NCBI RefSeq assembly: GCF_900182665.1
Contig: NZ_FXTL01000001.1
Location: forward strand, 62,001-126,000
Source: Propioniciclava tarda
GTDB taxonomy: Bacteria > Actinomycetota > Actinomycetes > Propionibacteriales > Propionibacteriaceae
Direction: 5' to 3'
Length of the DNA stretch: 64,000 bases
The notes beneath the pieces are model-generated. The model was not told the origin of the DNA. It made no database searches and saw only the letters and a program-made list of their open reading frames with translations. This document shows positions 34,774 to 43,772 of the stretch, piece by piece (within the stretch, counting starts at the first letter, position 1; each line of letters starts with the position of its first letter). The translations under genes and the position numbers were made by a program.

Positions 34774-35739
34774 GTGACTACCTTGCTGCGTCTCATCGGA
34801 CGCCGACTCGTGGCCTTTCCGATCATGGTGCTCGGGGTGACGTTTCTCGTCTTCTTCGTGATGTCGTTCTCGCCCGCCGACCCGGCGCGGCTCGCGCTCG
34901 GTGAGTCGGCGTCCACCGAAGCCTTGCAGCAGTACCGCATCGACTACGGGCTCGATCAGCCGCTGCTCATCCGTTACGGGCTGTTCCTCGCAGGGTTGGT
35001 AAGGGGCGATCTGGGCACGAGTGCCGGCAACGTGCCTGTCACCGAGTTCGTCGCGAAGGCGTTCCCGATCACGCTGCAGTTGACGTTCGTCGGCCTGCTG
35101 ATCGCGGTGGTGTTGTCGGTCACCCTCGGCGTCATCGCCGCCCTGTTCCGGGACCGTTGGCCCGATCAGCTGATCCGGGTGCTGTCGATCGCATCGCTGG
35201 CGACGCCGTCGTTCTGGCTGGCGATCCTGTTGATCCAGTGGCTGTCGACCGTGCCGGGCGGCGCCGGTCTCTACCCGGCTGTCGTCTCCCAATGGGTGCC
35301 GTTCGCCGAGGACCCGGGCATCTACATCAACAACATCACCCTGCCGGCGCTGGCCTTGGCGATCCCGGTCTCGGGCTCGCTCACCCGAGTCGTCCGGACG
35401 TCGATGGTCGAAGAGCTCGACCGCGACTACGTGCGGACGGCGATCGGCGCGGGCATCCCGAAGCACATCGTCATCGCCCGCAACGTGCTGCGGAACGCGC
35501 TGATCACCCCGATCACCGTGCTTGGACTGCGGGTCGGCTACCTGATGGGTGGCGCGGTGATCATCGAGATCATCTTCAACATCCAGGCCATGGGCCAGCT
35601 GATCCTCGACGGCGTGACCCGCAACGACGTGTACCTCGTCCAGGGCGTGACGCTGACGGTCGCCATCGCCTTCATCATCATCAACATCATCGTGGACCTG
35701 CTGTACGTCCTCGTGAACCCGCGGATCAGGACGGTCTGA
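34774..35739 (+). CDS. ABC transporter permease (DppB type)
   Basis: A 321-residue inner-membrane permease with six helices. The first is VAFPIMVLGVTFLVFFVMSF. The EAA loop is YVRTAIGAGIPKHIVIARNVLRNAL near residue 222, the ATPase contact. It has the periplasmic loop and ALRVGYLMGGAVIIEIIF-like end typical of DppB. GTG start at 34774 with GGAGGAA upstream. The next gene begins 1 base after its stop. Predicted to import sialic acid with the neighbouring subunits. Confidence 0.9.
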   Translation: MTTLLRLIGRRLVAFPIMVLGVTFLVFFVMSFSPADPARLALGESASTEALQQYRIDYGLDQPLLIRYGLFLAGLVRGDLGTSAGNVPVTEFVAKAFPITLQLTFVGLLIAVVLSVTLGVIAALFRDRWPDQLIRVLSIASLATPSFWLAILLIQWLSTVPGGAGLYPAVVSQWVPFAEDPGIYINNITLPALALAIPVSGSLTRVVRTSMVEELDRDYVRTAIGAGIPKHIVIARNVLRNALITPITVLGLRVGYLMGGAVIIEIIFNIQAMGQLILDGVTRNDVYLVQGVTLTVAIAFIIINIIVDLLYVLVNPRIRTV

Positions 35740-35740
35740 C

Positions 35741-37702
35741 ATGCGTCGCACCCTGACAGAACGCCTCTCCGAGCCGGGACTGCGCCTCCGCGCCCTGCCG
35801 CTGTCGTCCAAGATCGCCCTCGGCGTCCTGGCGCTCGTGGTGCTGCTGGCCATCTTCGCGCCGCTCATCGCTCGGTTCGATCCGCTGGCATCCGGGACGC
35901 CGGCGCTGCCGCCGGACGGCGTCCACTGGTTCGGAACCGACATCATCGGACGCGACATCTTCGCCCGCGTCGCCTTCGGCACCCGGTCCTCGCTGGTGAT
36001 CGGCCTGTGCGCGACGTTGGTCGCGTTGGCGGCGGCCGCGGTGCTCGGCTCGATCGCCGCGACCGCCGGCAAGGCGGTCTCCGAGGTGCTGATGCGCGTC
36101 CTCGACATCGTCATGAGCTTCCCGGGTATCGCGCTGGCGGCGGTGTTCGTCGCGGTGGCCGGGTCGTCGATTCCGGTGCTGATCTTCGCGATCGCGTTCC
36201 TGTACACCCCGCAGCTGACCCGGGTCGTCCGGGCGAACGTGCTGGCCCAGTTCGGTGAGGACTACGTCTCCGCGACCCGCGTCATAGGCGCCGGGACGGC
36301 CCGCATCCTGATCAAGCACGTCGCCCGCAACTGCCTGGCGCCGATCCTGGTCTTCGCGACCGTGCTCGTCGCGGACGCGATCGTCTTCGAGGCGTCCCTG
36401 TCGTTCATCAACGCCGGCGTGAAGCCGCCCGAGCCGTCCTGGGGCAACGTGCTGGCAGACGGCAAGCAGCTGCTGCTGATCGGCGGCTGGTGGGCGACGT
36501 TCTTCCCGGGCCTGGCGATCCTGATCACGGTGCTGTCGCTGAACATCTTGTCCGAGGGCATGACGGACGCCCTCGTGTCGCCGAAACTGCGCCGCAAGGT
36601 CAAGCTGGACGACCCTGTCGAGGCGTCCGTGATCGCCGTCGCGCCCGCCTTGGCGGCCAAGCTCGACATCGCTGAGGTTCCGCTGGCGGATCGTCTGGAC
36701 GCCCTCGCTCGCGCCGAATCAGCGCGGGGCGGACGCCTCGTCTACTCCGGCGACGCCGCGCCGCTGCTCGAGGTCAAGAACCTGTCGATCCGCTTCCCGG
36801 ACGCCCACGGCGACGTCGATGTGGTTGACCACGTGTCGTTCTCGGTTCGTCCGGGCGAGACGATGGGACTGGTCGGTGAGTCGGGCTGCGGCAAGTCGAT
36901 CACGTCGATGGCGATCATGGGGCTGCTGCCGAAGACGGCGGTGCTGTCGGGGGAGATCCTGTTCGAGGGCACCGACCTGTTGAAGCTCTCGCCGAAGGAG
37001 CACAACGAGCTGCGCGGCCACGAGATCGCGATGATCTACCAGGATGCCTTGAGCTCGCTGAACCCGTCGATGTTGATCAAGGCGCAGCTGAAGCAGCTGA
37101 CCTCGCGCGGCGGTCAGCGGACGGCCGAGGACCTGCTCGAGTTGGTGGGGCTCGACCCCGTCCGGACGTTGGCGTCCTACCCGCACGAGCTGTCCGGCGG
37201 GCAGCGGCAGCGGGTGCTGATCGCCATGGCGCTGACCCGTAACCCGAAGCTGGTCATCGCTGACGAGCCGACGACGGCGCTGGACGTCACCGTGCAGGCC
37301 CAGGTCATCGACCTGCTCAACGGCCTGCGCGAGAAACTCGGCTTCGCGATGGTGTTCGTGTCGCACGACCTGGCGTTGGTCGCCCAGGTCGCCCACCGGA
37401 TCACCGTCATGTACGCCGGCCAGGTCGTCGAGACCGGCCCCACGGCCGAGATCCTGACCGATCCCCGACATGAGTACACCCGCGGGCTGCTGGGCGCGGT
37501 GCTGTCGATCGAGTCCAACAACGGACGCCTCCACCAGGTGCCCGGTGTCGTCCCGTCGCCGCGGGAGTTCGTTGCCGGTGACCGGTTCGCCCCGCGCTCG
37601 TCGAACCCGACGGTCGGGCTCGATGTGCGTCCTGAGATGGTCACCGTGCCGGGAACCGAGCACGCCTGGGCCCGTCACCTCGAACGCGTGAAGGAGGCCT
37701 GA
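35741..37702 (+). CDS. Fused ABC permease (DppC) and ATPase (DppD)
   Basis: A 653-residue fusion. Residues 1-285 are a DppC permease: IALGVLALVVLLAIFAPLI, WFGTDIIGRDIFARVAFG, then the EAA loop YVSATRVIGAGTARILIKHV. After a linker, residues 345-610 are a DppD ATPase: Walker A GESGCGKS near 379, Q-loop YQDALSSLNP, signature LSGGQRQR near 484, Walker B LVIADEPTTALD and HDLALVAQ. An oligopeptide-type C-terminal motif follows. In SatABCD sialic acid importers a permease-ATPase fusion is, from memory, also seen, supporting the substrate assignment. Confidence 0.93.
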   Translation: MRRTLTERLSEPGLRLRALPLSSKIALGVLALVVLLAIFAPLIARFDPLASGTPALPPDGVHWFGTDIIGRDIFARVAFGTRSSLVIGLCATLVALAAAAVLGSIAATAGKAVSEVLMRVLDIVMSFPGIALAAVFVAVAGSSIPVLIFAIAFLYTPQLTRVVRANVLAQFGEDYVSATRVIGAGTARILIKHVARNCLAPILVFATVLVADAIVFEASLSFINAGVKPPEPSWGNVLADGKQLLLIGGWWATFFPGLAILITVLSLNILSEGMTDALVSPKLRRKVKLDDPVEASVIAVAPALAAKLDIAEVPLADRLDALARAESARGGRLVYSGDAAPLLEVKNLSIRFPDAHGDVDVVDHVSFSVRPGETMGLVGESGCGKSITSMAIMGLLPKTAVLSGEILFEGTDLLKLSPKEHNELRGHEIAMIYQDALSSLNPSMLIKAQLKQLTSRGGQRTAEDLLELVGLDPVRTLASYPHELSGGQRQRVLIAMALTRNPKLVIADEPTTALDVTVQAQVIDLLNGLREKLGFAMVFVSHDLALVAQVAHRITVMYAGQVVETGPTAEILTDPRHEYTRGLLGAVLSIESNNGRLHQVPGVVPSPREFVAGDRFAPRSSNPTVGLDVRPEMVTVPGTEHAWARHLERVKEA

Positions 37703-37703
37703 C

Positions 37704-38528
37704 GTGAGCGTCCAGACCCAGCCCCAGGACCAGGCCGCGGCGTCGGCGTCCCCTGTGATTGAACTGCGCGAGGTGCGCGTCGTGCACAAGACGCGGACCG
37801 GGGGACTGTTCCGTCCGGGGCTCGTCAAGGCCGTCGACGGCGTCGATTTCACCATCAGCCGTGGCGAGACCGTGGGCATCGTGGGGGAGTCCGGCTGCGG
37901 CAAGACGACCCTCGCGCGGGTGCTCGTCGGGCTGCAGCGACCGACGTCCGGGGAGGTGCTGTTCCGCGGACGCCCCCTGCGCTACACCGCCCCCGAGCGG
38001 CGCGAGCTGGGGCGCGCGGTGTCGGTGGTCTTCCAGGACCCGGCGACGGCGCTGAACCCACGCATGATCGTGCGCGAGCAGCTGCTCGATCCGCTGATCG
38101 TCCACGGCATCGGGACGCCGGAGTCGCGGGACGCTCGCGTCCGGGAGTTGATCGGGCTGGTCGGCCTGCCGCCCTCGGCCCTCGAGGTGTTGCCGCGGCA
38201 GATCTCGGGCGGGCAACGGCAGCGGGTGGCGATCGCCCGGGCGCTGGCGTTGGAGCCCGACGTGATCGTCGCGGACGAGCCGACCTCGGCCCTCGACGTG
38301 TCGGTGCGCGCGCAGGTGCTGAACCTGCTCACTGACCTCAAGGAGGGCCTCGGCCTCGGCATGATCTTCATCAGCCACGACATCTCGACGGTGCGCTTCG
38401 TCGCCGACCGGATGGCCGTGATGAACGCCGGGAAGATCGTCGAGACCGGCCCCTCGGACGCCATTTTTGCCAGCCCCCAGCACGACTACACGCGGACGCT
38501 GCTCAGCGCCGTCCCCACCCTGCTCTGA
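37704..38528 (+). CDS. ABC transporter ATPase (DppF type)
   Basis: A 274-residue ATPase. Walker A GESGCGKTTLARVLVG near residue 59, Q-loop VVFQDPATALNPR, signature ISGGQRQRVAIARAL near 169, Walker B VIVADEPTSALD and H-loop ISHDISTVRFVADR. It pairs with the ATPase half of the fused subunit. GTG start 1 base after the preceding stop, with AAGGAG inside the end of that gene. It ends 31 bases before the lyase gene. Confidence 0.93.
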   Translation: MSVQTQPQDQAAASASPVIELREVRVVHKTRTGGLFRPGLVKAVDGVDFTISRGETVGIVGESGCGKTTLARVLVGLQRPTSGEVLFRGRPLRYTAPERRELGRAVSVVFQDPATALNPRMIVREQLLDPLIVHGIGTPESRDARVRELIGLVGLPPSALEVLPRQISGGQRQRVAIARALALEPDVIVADEPTSALDVSVRAQVLNLLTDLKEGLGLGMIFISHDISTVRFVADRMAVMNAGKIVETGPSDAIFASPQHDYTRTLLSAVPTLL

Positions 38529-38559
38529 CCCCATTGAATCTGCCCTGACAAGGAGCGAT

Positions 38560-39474
38560 ATGACCGAGTTCCGCGGGATCATCCCGCCGGTGCTGACCCC
38601 CTTCACCCCGTCCGGCGAGCTGGATCTGCCCAGCCTCGACCGCCTCGTCGACCACCTGGTGGACGCCGGCGTCGACGGTCTGTTCGCCCTGGGCTCTTCA
38701 GGCCAGGTGGCCTACTTGACGGACGCCCAGCGCGGGACTGTCGTCCGGCGGATCGTGGCTCGGACGGCCGGGCGTGTGCCGGTCGTCGTGGGCACCGCCG
38801 ACCTCACCGCGCCGCGCGTCATCGAGCAGGGGCGGGCGGCCGTGGCTGCGGGGGCGTCCGGGATCGTCGTGACAGCGCCCTTGTACGCGATCAACGACGC
38901 CGCAGAGATCGGACGCCACTTCCGGATGATCGCCGCCGGCGTAGGTGCGCCGGTCCTGGCCTATGACGTGCCCGTGCGCGTGCACACGAAGCTGGGCGTC
39001 GGCATGCTTCTCGAGCTGGCGCGGGACGGCGTCATCGTCAGCGTCAAGGACTCCTCCGGCGACGACGTCGCTTTCCGGCGCCTCGTCGCGGCCAACGCGG
39101 ACGCGGGGCGTCCGATGACGCTGCTCTCGGGGCACGAACTGATGCTTGACGGCATGTTCCTGCTGGGCGGCGACGGGGGCGTCCCGGGGCTGGCGAACGT
39201 CGATCCGGCCGGTTATGTGCGCTTGTGGCGGGCCGCTCAGGCCGGCGACTGGGTCGCCGCCCGCGCCGAACAGGATCGCCTCGCCCGGCTGTTCGACATC
39301 GTCTTCGTGCCGCAGGGCAGGTCCGGGGACGCCGGCGGCATCGGCGCCTTCAAGGCTGCCTTGGCCCTGCTCGGGGTGATCGACTCGGCGTCCATGCCGG
39401 CGCCGTTGGAGGGACTGTCGGCGTCCGACGTGGACGCCATCGGCGCGATCCTTCGCGAGGTGGGCCTGCTGTGA
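38560..39474 (+). CDS. nanA: N-acetylneuraminate lyase / DHDPS-family aldolase
   Basis: A 304-residue TIM-barrel lyase. FRGIIPPVLTPFTPSGELD opens the protein. LGSSGQVAYLT near residue 44 is the carboxylate-binding GSTGE-like motif. The Schiff-base Lys lies in VSVKDSSGDDVAFRRL near 157, after LAYDVPVRVHT with the catalytic Tyr. The family includes DapA; placement before nanK and nanE makes sialic acid cleavage to ManNAc and pyruvate the best call. ACAAGGAG lies 6 bases before ATG 38560. Confidence 0.83.
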   Translation: MTEFRGIIPPVLTPFTPSGELDLPSLDRLVDHLVDAGVDGLFALGSSGQVAYLTDAQRGTVVRRIVARTAGRVPVVVGTADLTAPRVIEQGRAAVAAGASGIVVTAPLYAINDAAEIGRHFRMIAAGVGAPVLAYDVPVRVHTKLGVGMLLELARDGVIVSVKDSSGDDVAFRRLVAANADAGRPMTLLSGHELMLDGMFLLGGDGGVPGLANVDPAGYVRLWRAAQAGDWVAARAEQDRLARLFDIVFVPQGRSGDAGGIGAFKAALALLGVIDSASMPAPLEGLSASDVDAIGAILREVGLL

Positions 39475-40505
39475 CGTCCCACGCGGTCGGGGTCGATGTT
39501 GGTGGCACCAAGATCGCCGCGGCTCTGGTGTCGGACGCCGGGGAAGTCGGTCCGATCGTGACCGTCCGGACGCCCGCTTCGTCCGGGCCAGCTGCGGTCT
39601 TGGACGCCATCGCCGATGCGGTTCGTCAGGTGGCGGACGGGCGTCCGATCGTCGGGGTCGGGGTCGGGACGGCCGGCGCCGTGAACGCTTCGACCGGAAC
39701 GATCGTGTCGTCCACCGATACCTTCACCGACTGGGTGGGCACGGAGGTGGCCGCCCGGCTGCGGGAGCGGCTGGGGGTCGTGCTGGTCGAGGTCCGCAAC
39801 GACGTGGATGCCCATGCCGTGGGCGAAGCGTGGCTCGGATCGGGGTCGGGGGTCGGCTCGCTCATGATGGTGGCGGTCGGCACCGGCGTCGGGGGCGCGC
39901 TGGTGCTCGACGGACGCCTGCGCACGGGCGCTCACCACCTGGCCGGCGAGATTGCTCACGTGCCTGCGGTCGGGGCAGAGGGGCTGCGGTGCACCTGCGG
40001 ACGACTCGGCCATCTCGAGGCCTTGGCTTCCGGGCCGGGCCTGGCTCGTCACTATGTGGCCTTGTCGCAGCGCGGTTCGACGACCCACGGCCCGCAGCGG
40101 GACGTCGCTGCACCGGCGACCGGGCCTGGGGCGCCCGAGACTCCGCGAGGCGTCCTCGACGTCGGCGAAGCCGTGGACGCGCGCGAGGTCGCGCGGCGAG
40201 CGTCCGTGGGCGACGAGCTGGCCCGGCAGGCGATCGCGGACGCGGCGTCCTGCCTGGGGCGCGTCGTCGCCGGGCTGGTTACCGTCATCGACCCGGACCT
40301 CGTGGTGATCGGCGGTGGGGTCGTCGGGATCGGTCCGGCGTGGTGGAAGCCATTCGAGACGTCCTGCCGCAGTGAACTGGTCGACGCGCTCGCCGGCGTC
40401 CGCCTTCGGCCCGCGGCGCTCGGCGCCGAGGCGGCGCTGATCGGGGCAGCGAAGTCCGTGCTCGACGTCGCACTTCACCCCCGTCCGCGGGCACCGGGAA
40501 CGTGA
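39471..40505 (+). CDS. nanK: N-acetylmannosamine kinase (ROK family)
   Basis: A 344-residue ROK sugar kinase. The ATP loop is VGVDVGGTKIAAALV near residue 6, followed by GVGVGTAGAVNASTGTI, EVRNDVDAHAVGEAWLG with the catalytic Asp, VAVGTGVGGALVLDG and GEIAHVPA. The zinc motif reads CTCGRLGHLE, with His where the third Cys of CxCGxxGCxE usually is. A Gly/Pro-rich insert near residues 205-230 lengthens it. The GTG start overlaps the lyase stop (GTGA). Phosphorylates ManNAc to ManNAc-6-P. Confidence 0.85.
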   Translation: MTSHAVGVDVGGTKIAAALVSDAGEVGPIVTVRTPASSGPAAVLDAIADAVRQVADGRPIVGVGVGTAGAVNASTGTIVSSTDTFTDWVGTEVAARLRERLGVVLVEVRNDVDAHAVGEAWLGSGSGVGSLMMVAVGTGVGGALVLDGRLRTGAHHLAGEIAHVPAVGAEGLRCTCGRLGHLEALASGPGLARHYVALSQRGSTTHGPQRDVAAPATGPGAPETPRGVLDVGEAVDAREVARRASVGDELARQAIADAASCLGRVVAGLVTVIDPDLVVIGGGVVGIGPAWWKPFETSCRSELVDALAGVRLRPAALGAEAALIGAAKSVLDVALHPRPRAPGT

Positions 40506-40580
40506 ACGGCGACCACCAACCAGGAGTTCCCTGTGAGCGAAGGACCGATCGGCAGGGCACACCGCAACGAGGAGGATGAC

Positions 40581-41258
40581 ATGAAGGTGCTGGAGCAGCT
40601 GCATGGTGGGCTGATCGTGTCGTGCCAGGCGTATCCGGGCGAGCCGATGCTCGATCCGCGGACGATGGCCCAGGTCGCGGCGTCCGTGGTTCGGGGCGGG
40701 GCGGTGGGCATCCGGGCCAAGGGCCTGGACGATCTGCGCGCGATCCGCGAGGCGGTCAGCGTGCCGATCATCGGCCTCGTCAAGGTCGGCTCGGACGGAG
40801 TCTTCATCACCCCGACGCTCGACGACTGCCTCGCGGTCGCTGACACGGGCGTGGAGATCGTGGCGCTGGACGGCACGCGACGGAGGCGTCCGGACGGGCT
40901 GACCCTCGCCCAGACGATCGACGGGTTGCGCCAGGCCTACCCGGACGTGCTCGTGATGGCCGACTGCGGCTCGCCCGCGGACGCGGCGGCTGCGGCGGAT
41001 GCCGGGGCCGACATCCTCGGCACCACGCTGGCCGGCTACACGGGGGAGCGCCCGAAGACCGAGGATCCGGACTGGGAGTGCGTGGAGGGGGTCGTGGCGC
41101 TGGGCAGGGGTCCGGTGTTCGCCGAGGGTCGGATCCATACCCCGGAGCAGGCCGCCGAGGCGATGCGCCGGGGTGCGACCGCCGTTGTGGTGGGCACGGC
41201 CATCACCCACCCCGCGTCCATCACGCGCTGGTTCGCGGACGCCGTCGCGCGCGACTGA
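40581..41258 (+). CDS. nanE: N-acylglucosamine-6-phosphate 2-epimerase
   Basis: A 225-residue barrel enzyme converting ManNAc-6-P to GlcNAc-6-P. It begins MKVLEQLHGGLIVSCQAYPG. Catalytic segments are IGLVKVGSDGVFITP with Lys near residue 66, EIVALDGTRRRRPDG, VMADCGSPADAAAAADAGAD and FAEGRIHTPEQAAEAM, ending VVVGTAITHPASIT. ATG 40581 has GAGGAGGA 5 bases upstream; the in-frame GTG at 40533 is less likely. It links the nan operon to nagA. Confidence 0.93.
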   Translation: MKVLEQLHGGLIVSCQAYPGEPMLDPRTMAQVAASVVRGGAVGIRAKGLDDLRAIREAVSVPIIGLVKVGSDGVFITPTLDDCLAVADTGVEIVALDGTRRRRPDGLTLAQTIDGLRQAYPDVLVMADCGSPADAAAAADAGADILGTTLAGYTGERPKTEDPDWECVEGVVALGRGPVFAEGRIHTPEQAAEAMRRGATAVVVGTAITHPASITRWFADAVARD

Positions 41259-41259
41259 G

Positions 41260-42531
41260 ATGAGCGCCGAAGGTTCCAGCGGCCTCGGGGTCGCGCTGGC
41301 CCGCTCGGGCGAGCCGCTCCCGACGATGGATGCGACTGCGAGGAGAGATCCAACCTTCGCACCGATCATCGTGCCCGGATCGCAGTTCGACTCGCCCTGC
41401 TACCGCATCCCGGCTCTGACGGTCACGGCCACGGGACGCGTCCTCGCAGCCTGGGACGTCCGCGCCGACTGGCGCGACCTGCCCGGACCGTTCGACCTTG
41501 TCATGCGTCATTCCGACGACCACGGCCGCTCCTGGACGCCGCCGCGTCCGTTGCGACTGCACGAGGCGTCCGACGGCCTGGAGCGCGGCTTCGGGGACGC
41601 GAGCCTGCTGGTGACCGCTACCGGGCGGGTGCTCTGCTTCTACGCCGGCAGCACCGGGGCGAGCTTCTTCTCGGCCGGCATTGATGGCCCGGAGCTGGAG
41701 TGCTGGCTCGGGGCGTCCGACGACGACGGCCTCACGTGGACGCACCGTCTTCTCGACCTGCGGCCCGACGGTGTCGGGGGCATGTTCGCGGCGTCCGGCA
41801 ATGGGGTCCGTCTCTCGTCCGGACGCCTCCTGCAGCCGTTCGTGCTGCGGCGCCCGGTCGGCTCGCCGGTCACCGAGCACCTTCTGGACGCCGGCCAGCA
41901 CTTCGCGGCCATCGCGCGCTCCGACGACGACGGCGCCACGTGGGCGCTAGGCGAGTGGATCGGCCCCGACTGCGACGAGAACAAGATCGTCGAGGTGCCG
42001 TCCGACGCCCAGGGTGACGGTGACGTCGCCACACTGGTCGAAGCCCGACGCCCTGACTGGACGACCCGTCCGGCCGGGCGACCTCGACGTCAAGACGTGC
42101 TCCTGCACGCGCGGGCCCAGCCCCGGCGGCGGTGGGCCAGGTCGCGCGACGGCGGGGTGTCGTTCAGTGCGCCGGTGCCACACCCCGACCTCGTCGACCC
42201 CGGCTGCAACGGCGGCCTGTGTCGCTGGGGCAACCTGCTGGTCGCCTCCAGCCTCGACGACCCCGCTGACCGTCGCCAACTTGTCCTGCGCACCTCGGCC
42301 GACTCCGGACGCACGTGGTCAGCGCCGGTCGTGCTGGACGCCGGCGGCGCGGGCTACTCGGTGGTCCAGCCGCTGGCGGACGGTTCGCTGGGCGTCTTGT
42401 ACGAGGCCGGTGACTACGACGCGATCGTGTTCAGGCGGGTGACCCGCGCCGCGTTTGACCGCGGCCTGGTGGCGCGTCCAGGGTCCGGCGCGGCAAGGCC
42501 TCCCGAAGTCGCATCCGTTCGGTCTCCGTGA
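41260..42531 (+). CDS. nanH: Cytoplasmic exo-alpha-sialidase
   Basis: A 423-residue six-bladed sialidase. CYRIPALTV near residue 47 has the first Arg and the RIP motif. Asp boxes are SDDHGRSW, SDDDGLTW, SDDDGATW, SRDGGVSF and SADSGRTW. WDVRADWRD gives the acid/base Asp region, and GYSVVQPLADGSLGVLYEAG the nucleophile Tyr region. There is no signal peptide, so cleavage would occur after import. A ~30-residue insert (SDAQGDGDVATLVEARR onward) interrupts the usual ENKIVE...RA spacing but the frame is continuous. It starts 1 base after nanE. Confidence 0.88.
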   Translation: MSAEGSSGLGVALARSGEPLPTMDATARRDPTFAPIIVPGSQFDSPCYRIPALTVTATGRVLAAWDVRADWRDLPGPFDLVMRHSDDHGRSWTPPRPLRLHEASDGLERGFGDASLLVTATGRVLCFYAGSTGASFFSAGIDGPELECWLGASDDDGLTWTHRLLDLRPDGVGGMFAASGNGVRLSSGRLLQPFVLRRPVGSPVTEHLLDAGQHFAAIARSDDDGATWALGEWIGPDCDENKIVEVPSDAQGDGDVATLVEARRPDWTTRPAGRPRRQDVLLHARAQPRRRWARSRDGGVSFSAPVPHPDLVDPGCNGGLCRWGNLLVASSLDDPADRRQLVLRTSADSGRTWSAPVVLDAGGAGYSVVQPLADGSLGVLYEAGDYDAIVFRRVTRAAFDRGLVARPGSGAARPPEVASVRSP

Positions 42532-42548
42532 GCCGTCGGCGCCCAGGA

Positions 42549-43583
42549 TCAGCCGAGCAGCCGCGCCATCCGGCGCTCGTCGGCGGCGGCGTCCGGCTCG
42601 ACGATGCCCAACTCGGTGACGACCGCGCTGATCAGGTCGTGCGGGGTGACGTCGAAGGCCGGGTTGAACGCGCGCACGCCGTCCGGCGCCACCTGGACGC
42701 CGCCGAGCGACAGCACCTCGGCGTCCGGACGCTCCTCGATGACGATGTCATCGCCGGTGGCCGTGCCGAGGTCGACGGTGGAGAACGGGGCCGCGATCAG
42801 GAAGGGGATGCCGGCGCGTTGGCAAGCGAGGGCTACGCCAACGGTGCCGATTTTGTTCGCGCTGTCGCCGTTGGCGGCAATGCGATCGGCGCCGGTGACG
42901 GCGAAGTCCACGAGCCCGCGAAGGATCGTGCTGGTCGCGGCCCCGTCCACCTGGACGACATGCGGTATGCCGTCCTCGGAGAGCTCGAAGCTGGTCAGGC
43001 GCGAGCCCTGTAACAGGGGTCTTGTTTCATCGGCGTAGACGACCTCCAGCGCGCCACGTTCGTGCAGCTCGCGCAGGATGCCGTAGGCGGTGCCCCAGCC
43101 GGTCGTGGCGAGGGCTCCGGTGTTGCAGTGGGTGAGGGCGCGCAGCCGGGTCTTGCCGGTGCGGGTGAGCAGCCAGTCGGCGCCGAGGCGCGACAGTTCG
43201 CGGTTGGCGGCGGTGTCGTCCGCGGTGAGTTTCGCGGCGGCCGCGACCACGGCGTCCACCCCGTCGGCCATCAGCGGACGCACCTGGTCGACGCCCCAGG
43301 CGAGGTTGACGGCGGTGGGGCGTGCGTCCCGGATGCGGTCGACTTCGGACGCCAGCCGCGCGGCATCCCAGCCTTCGGCGTCCGCCTGAATCATGGCGAT
43401 GGCTACGCCGAACGCGCCGCAGGCGCCGAGCGCGGGGGCGCCGCGGACGGCCAGGGTTGCGATGGCGTCGACGAGTGCGTCGACAGTGCGAACGTCCAGG
43501 AATTCGCGGTGCAAGGGAAGGCGGGTCTGGTCGATCAGCCGGAGCGTCGGTGGCTCGGCGACCCAGTCCAGCGCTCGCACCAT
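42549..43583 (-). CDS. mtnA: MtnA-like sugar-1-phosphate isomerase (methylthioribose or 5-deoxyribose type)
   Basis: A 344-residue aldose-ketose isomerase of the MtnA/eIF2B-like fold. Motifs: LAVRGAPALGACGAFGVAI near residue 43, LTHCNTGALATTGWGTAYG near 146 with the catalytic Cys, ADETRPLLQGSRLTSFEL, VTGADRIAANGDSANKIGT near 226 with the catalytic Asp, and AFDVTPHDLISAVVTE at the end. In bacteria with an adjacent class II aldolase such proteins serve 5-deoxyribose disposal (DrdI) or the methylthioribose DHAP shunt, rather than full methionine salvage; no other mtn genes are here. GAGGA precedes ATG 43583. Confidence 0.88.
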   Translation of the reverse strand: MVRALDWVAEPPTLRLIDQTRLPLHREFLDVRTVDALVDAIATLAVRGAPALGACGAFGVAIAMIQADAEGWDAARLASEVDRIRDARPTAVNLAWGVDQVRPLMADGVDAVVAAAAKLTADDTAANRELSRLGADWLLTRTGKTRLRALTHCNTGALATTGWGTAYGILRELHERGALEVVYADETRPLLQGSRLTSFELSEDGIPHVVQVDGAATSTILRGLVDFAVTGADRIAANGDSANKIGTVGVALACQRAGIPFLIAAPFSTVDLGTATGDDIVIEERPDAEVLSLGGVQVAPDGVRAFNPAFDVTPHDLISAVVTELGIVEPDAAADERRMARLLG

Positions 43584-43619
43584 CAGGATCCTCGTCGTCG
43601 GTGGGGTAATTTCTCTGAG

Positions 43620-43649
43620 AGGGTAGGTAGTTGTCTGACAAGTTGTCAA
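43620..43649 (-). promoter_or_regulatory. Promoter of the mtnA-like gene
   Basis: On the minus strand TTGACA (43649-43644) and TACCCT (43625-43620) are separated by 18 bp. The 11-bp operator TTGTCTGACAA lies within the spacer, so repressor binding would exclude RNA polymerase. Confidence 0.65.
43631..43641. promoter_or_regulatory. GntR operator 1: TTGTCTGACAA
   Basis: A perfect 5-1-5 palindrome between the divergent mtnA-like and gntR genes. It is identical to the site at 44548-44558. HutC-type GntR proteins typically bind GT-N-AC palindromes of this form. Confidence 0.75.
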
Positions 43650-43772
43650 CATGCCGGACGCCGTGCTGCATTAGCATGGACACGCGGCGACGGGGCCCAG
43701 CGAGTCCGGTCCTCGGCGTCCGGGCAAAGCCCTCGACGTCGCACGACCGCCGAGGTGATAGGGGATTCCTGG

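Noticed and set aside
31281-36207. Open frames of over 1000 codons on both strands across the nag/nan region (plus 31281-34499, minus 32926-36207)
   Set aside because: Both run antisense or out of phase to well recognised genes and have the low-complexity Arg/Gly/Asp/His composition of GC-rich shadow frames.
38560-39474. Assignment as dapA (lysine biosynthesis)
   Set aside because: The family would allow it, but position in the nan operon directly before nanK and nanE favours N-acetylneuraminate lyase.
41260-42531. Possible frameshift in the sialidase near 41990-42110
   Set aside because: Spacing between ENKIVE and LLHARA is longer than usual, but the frame stays open and all Asp boxes follow in the same frame, so I treat it as an insert.
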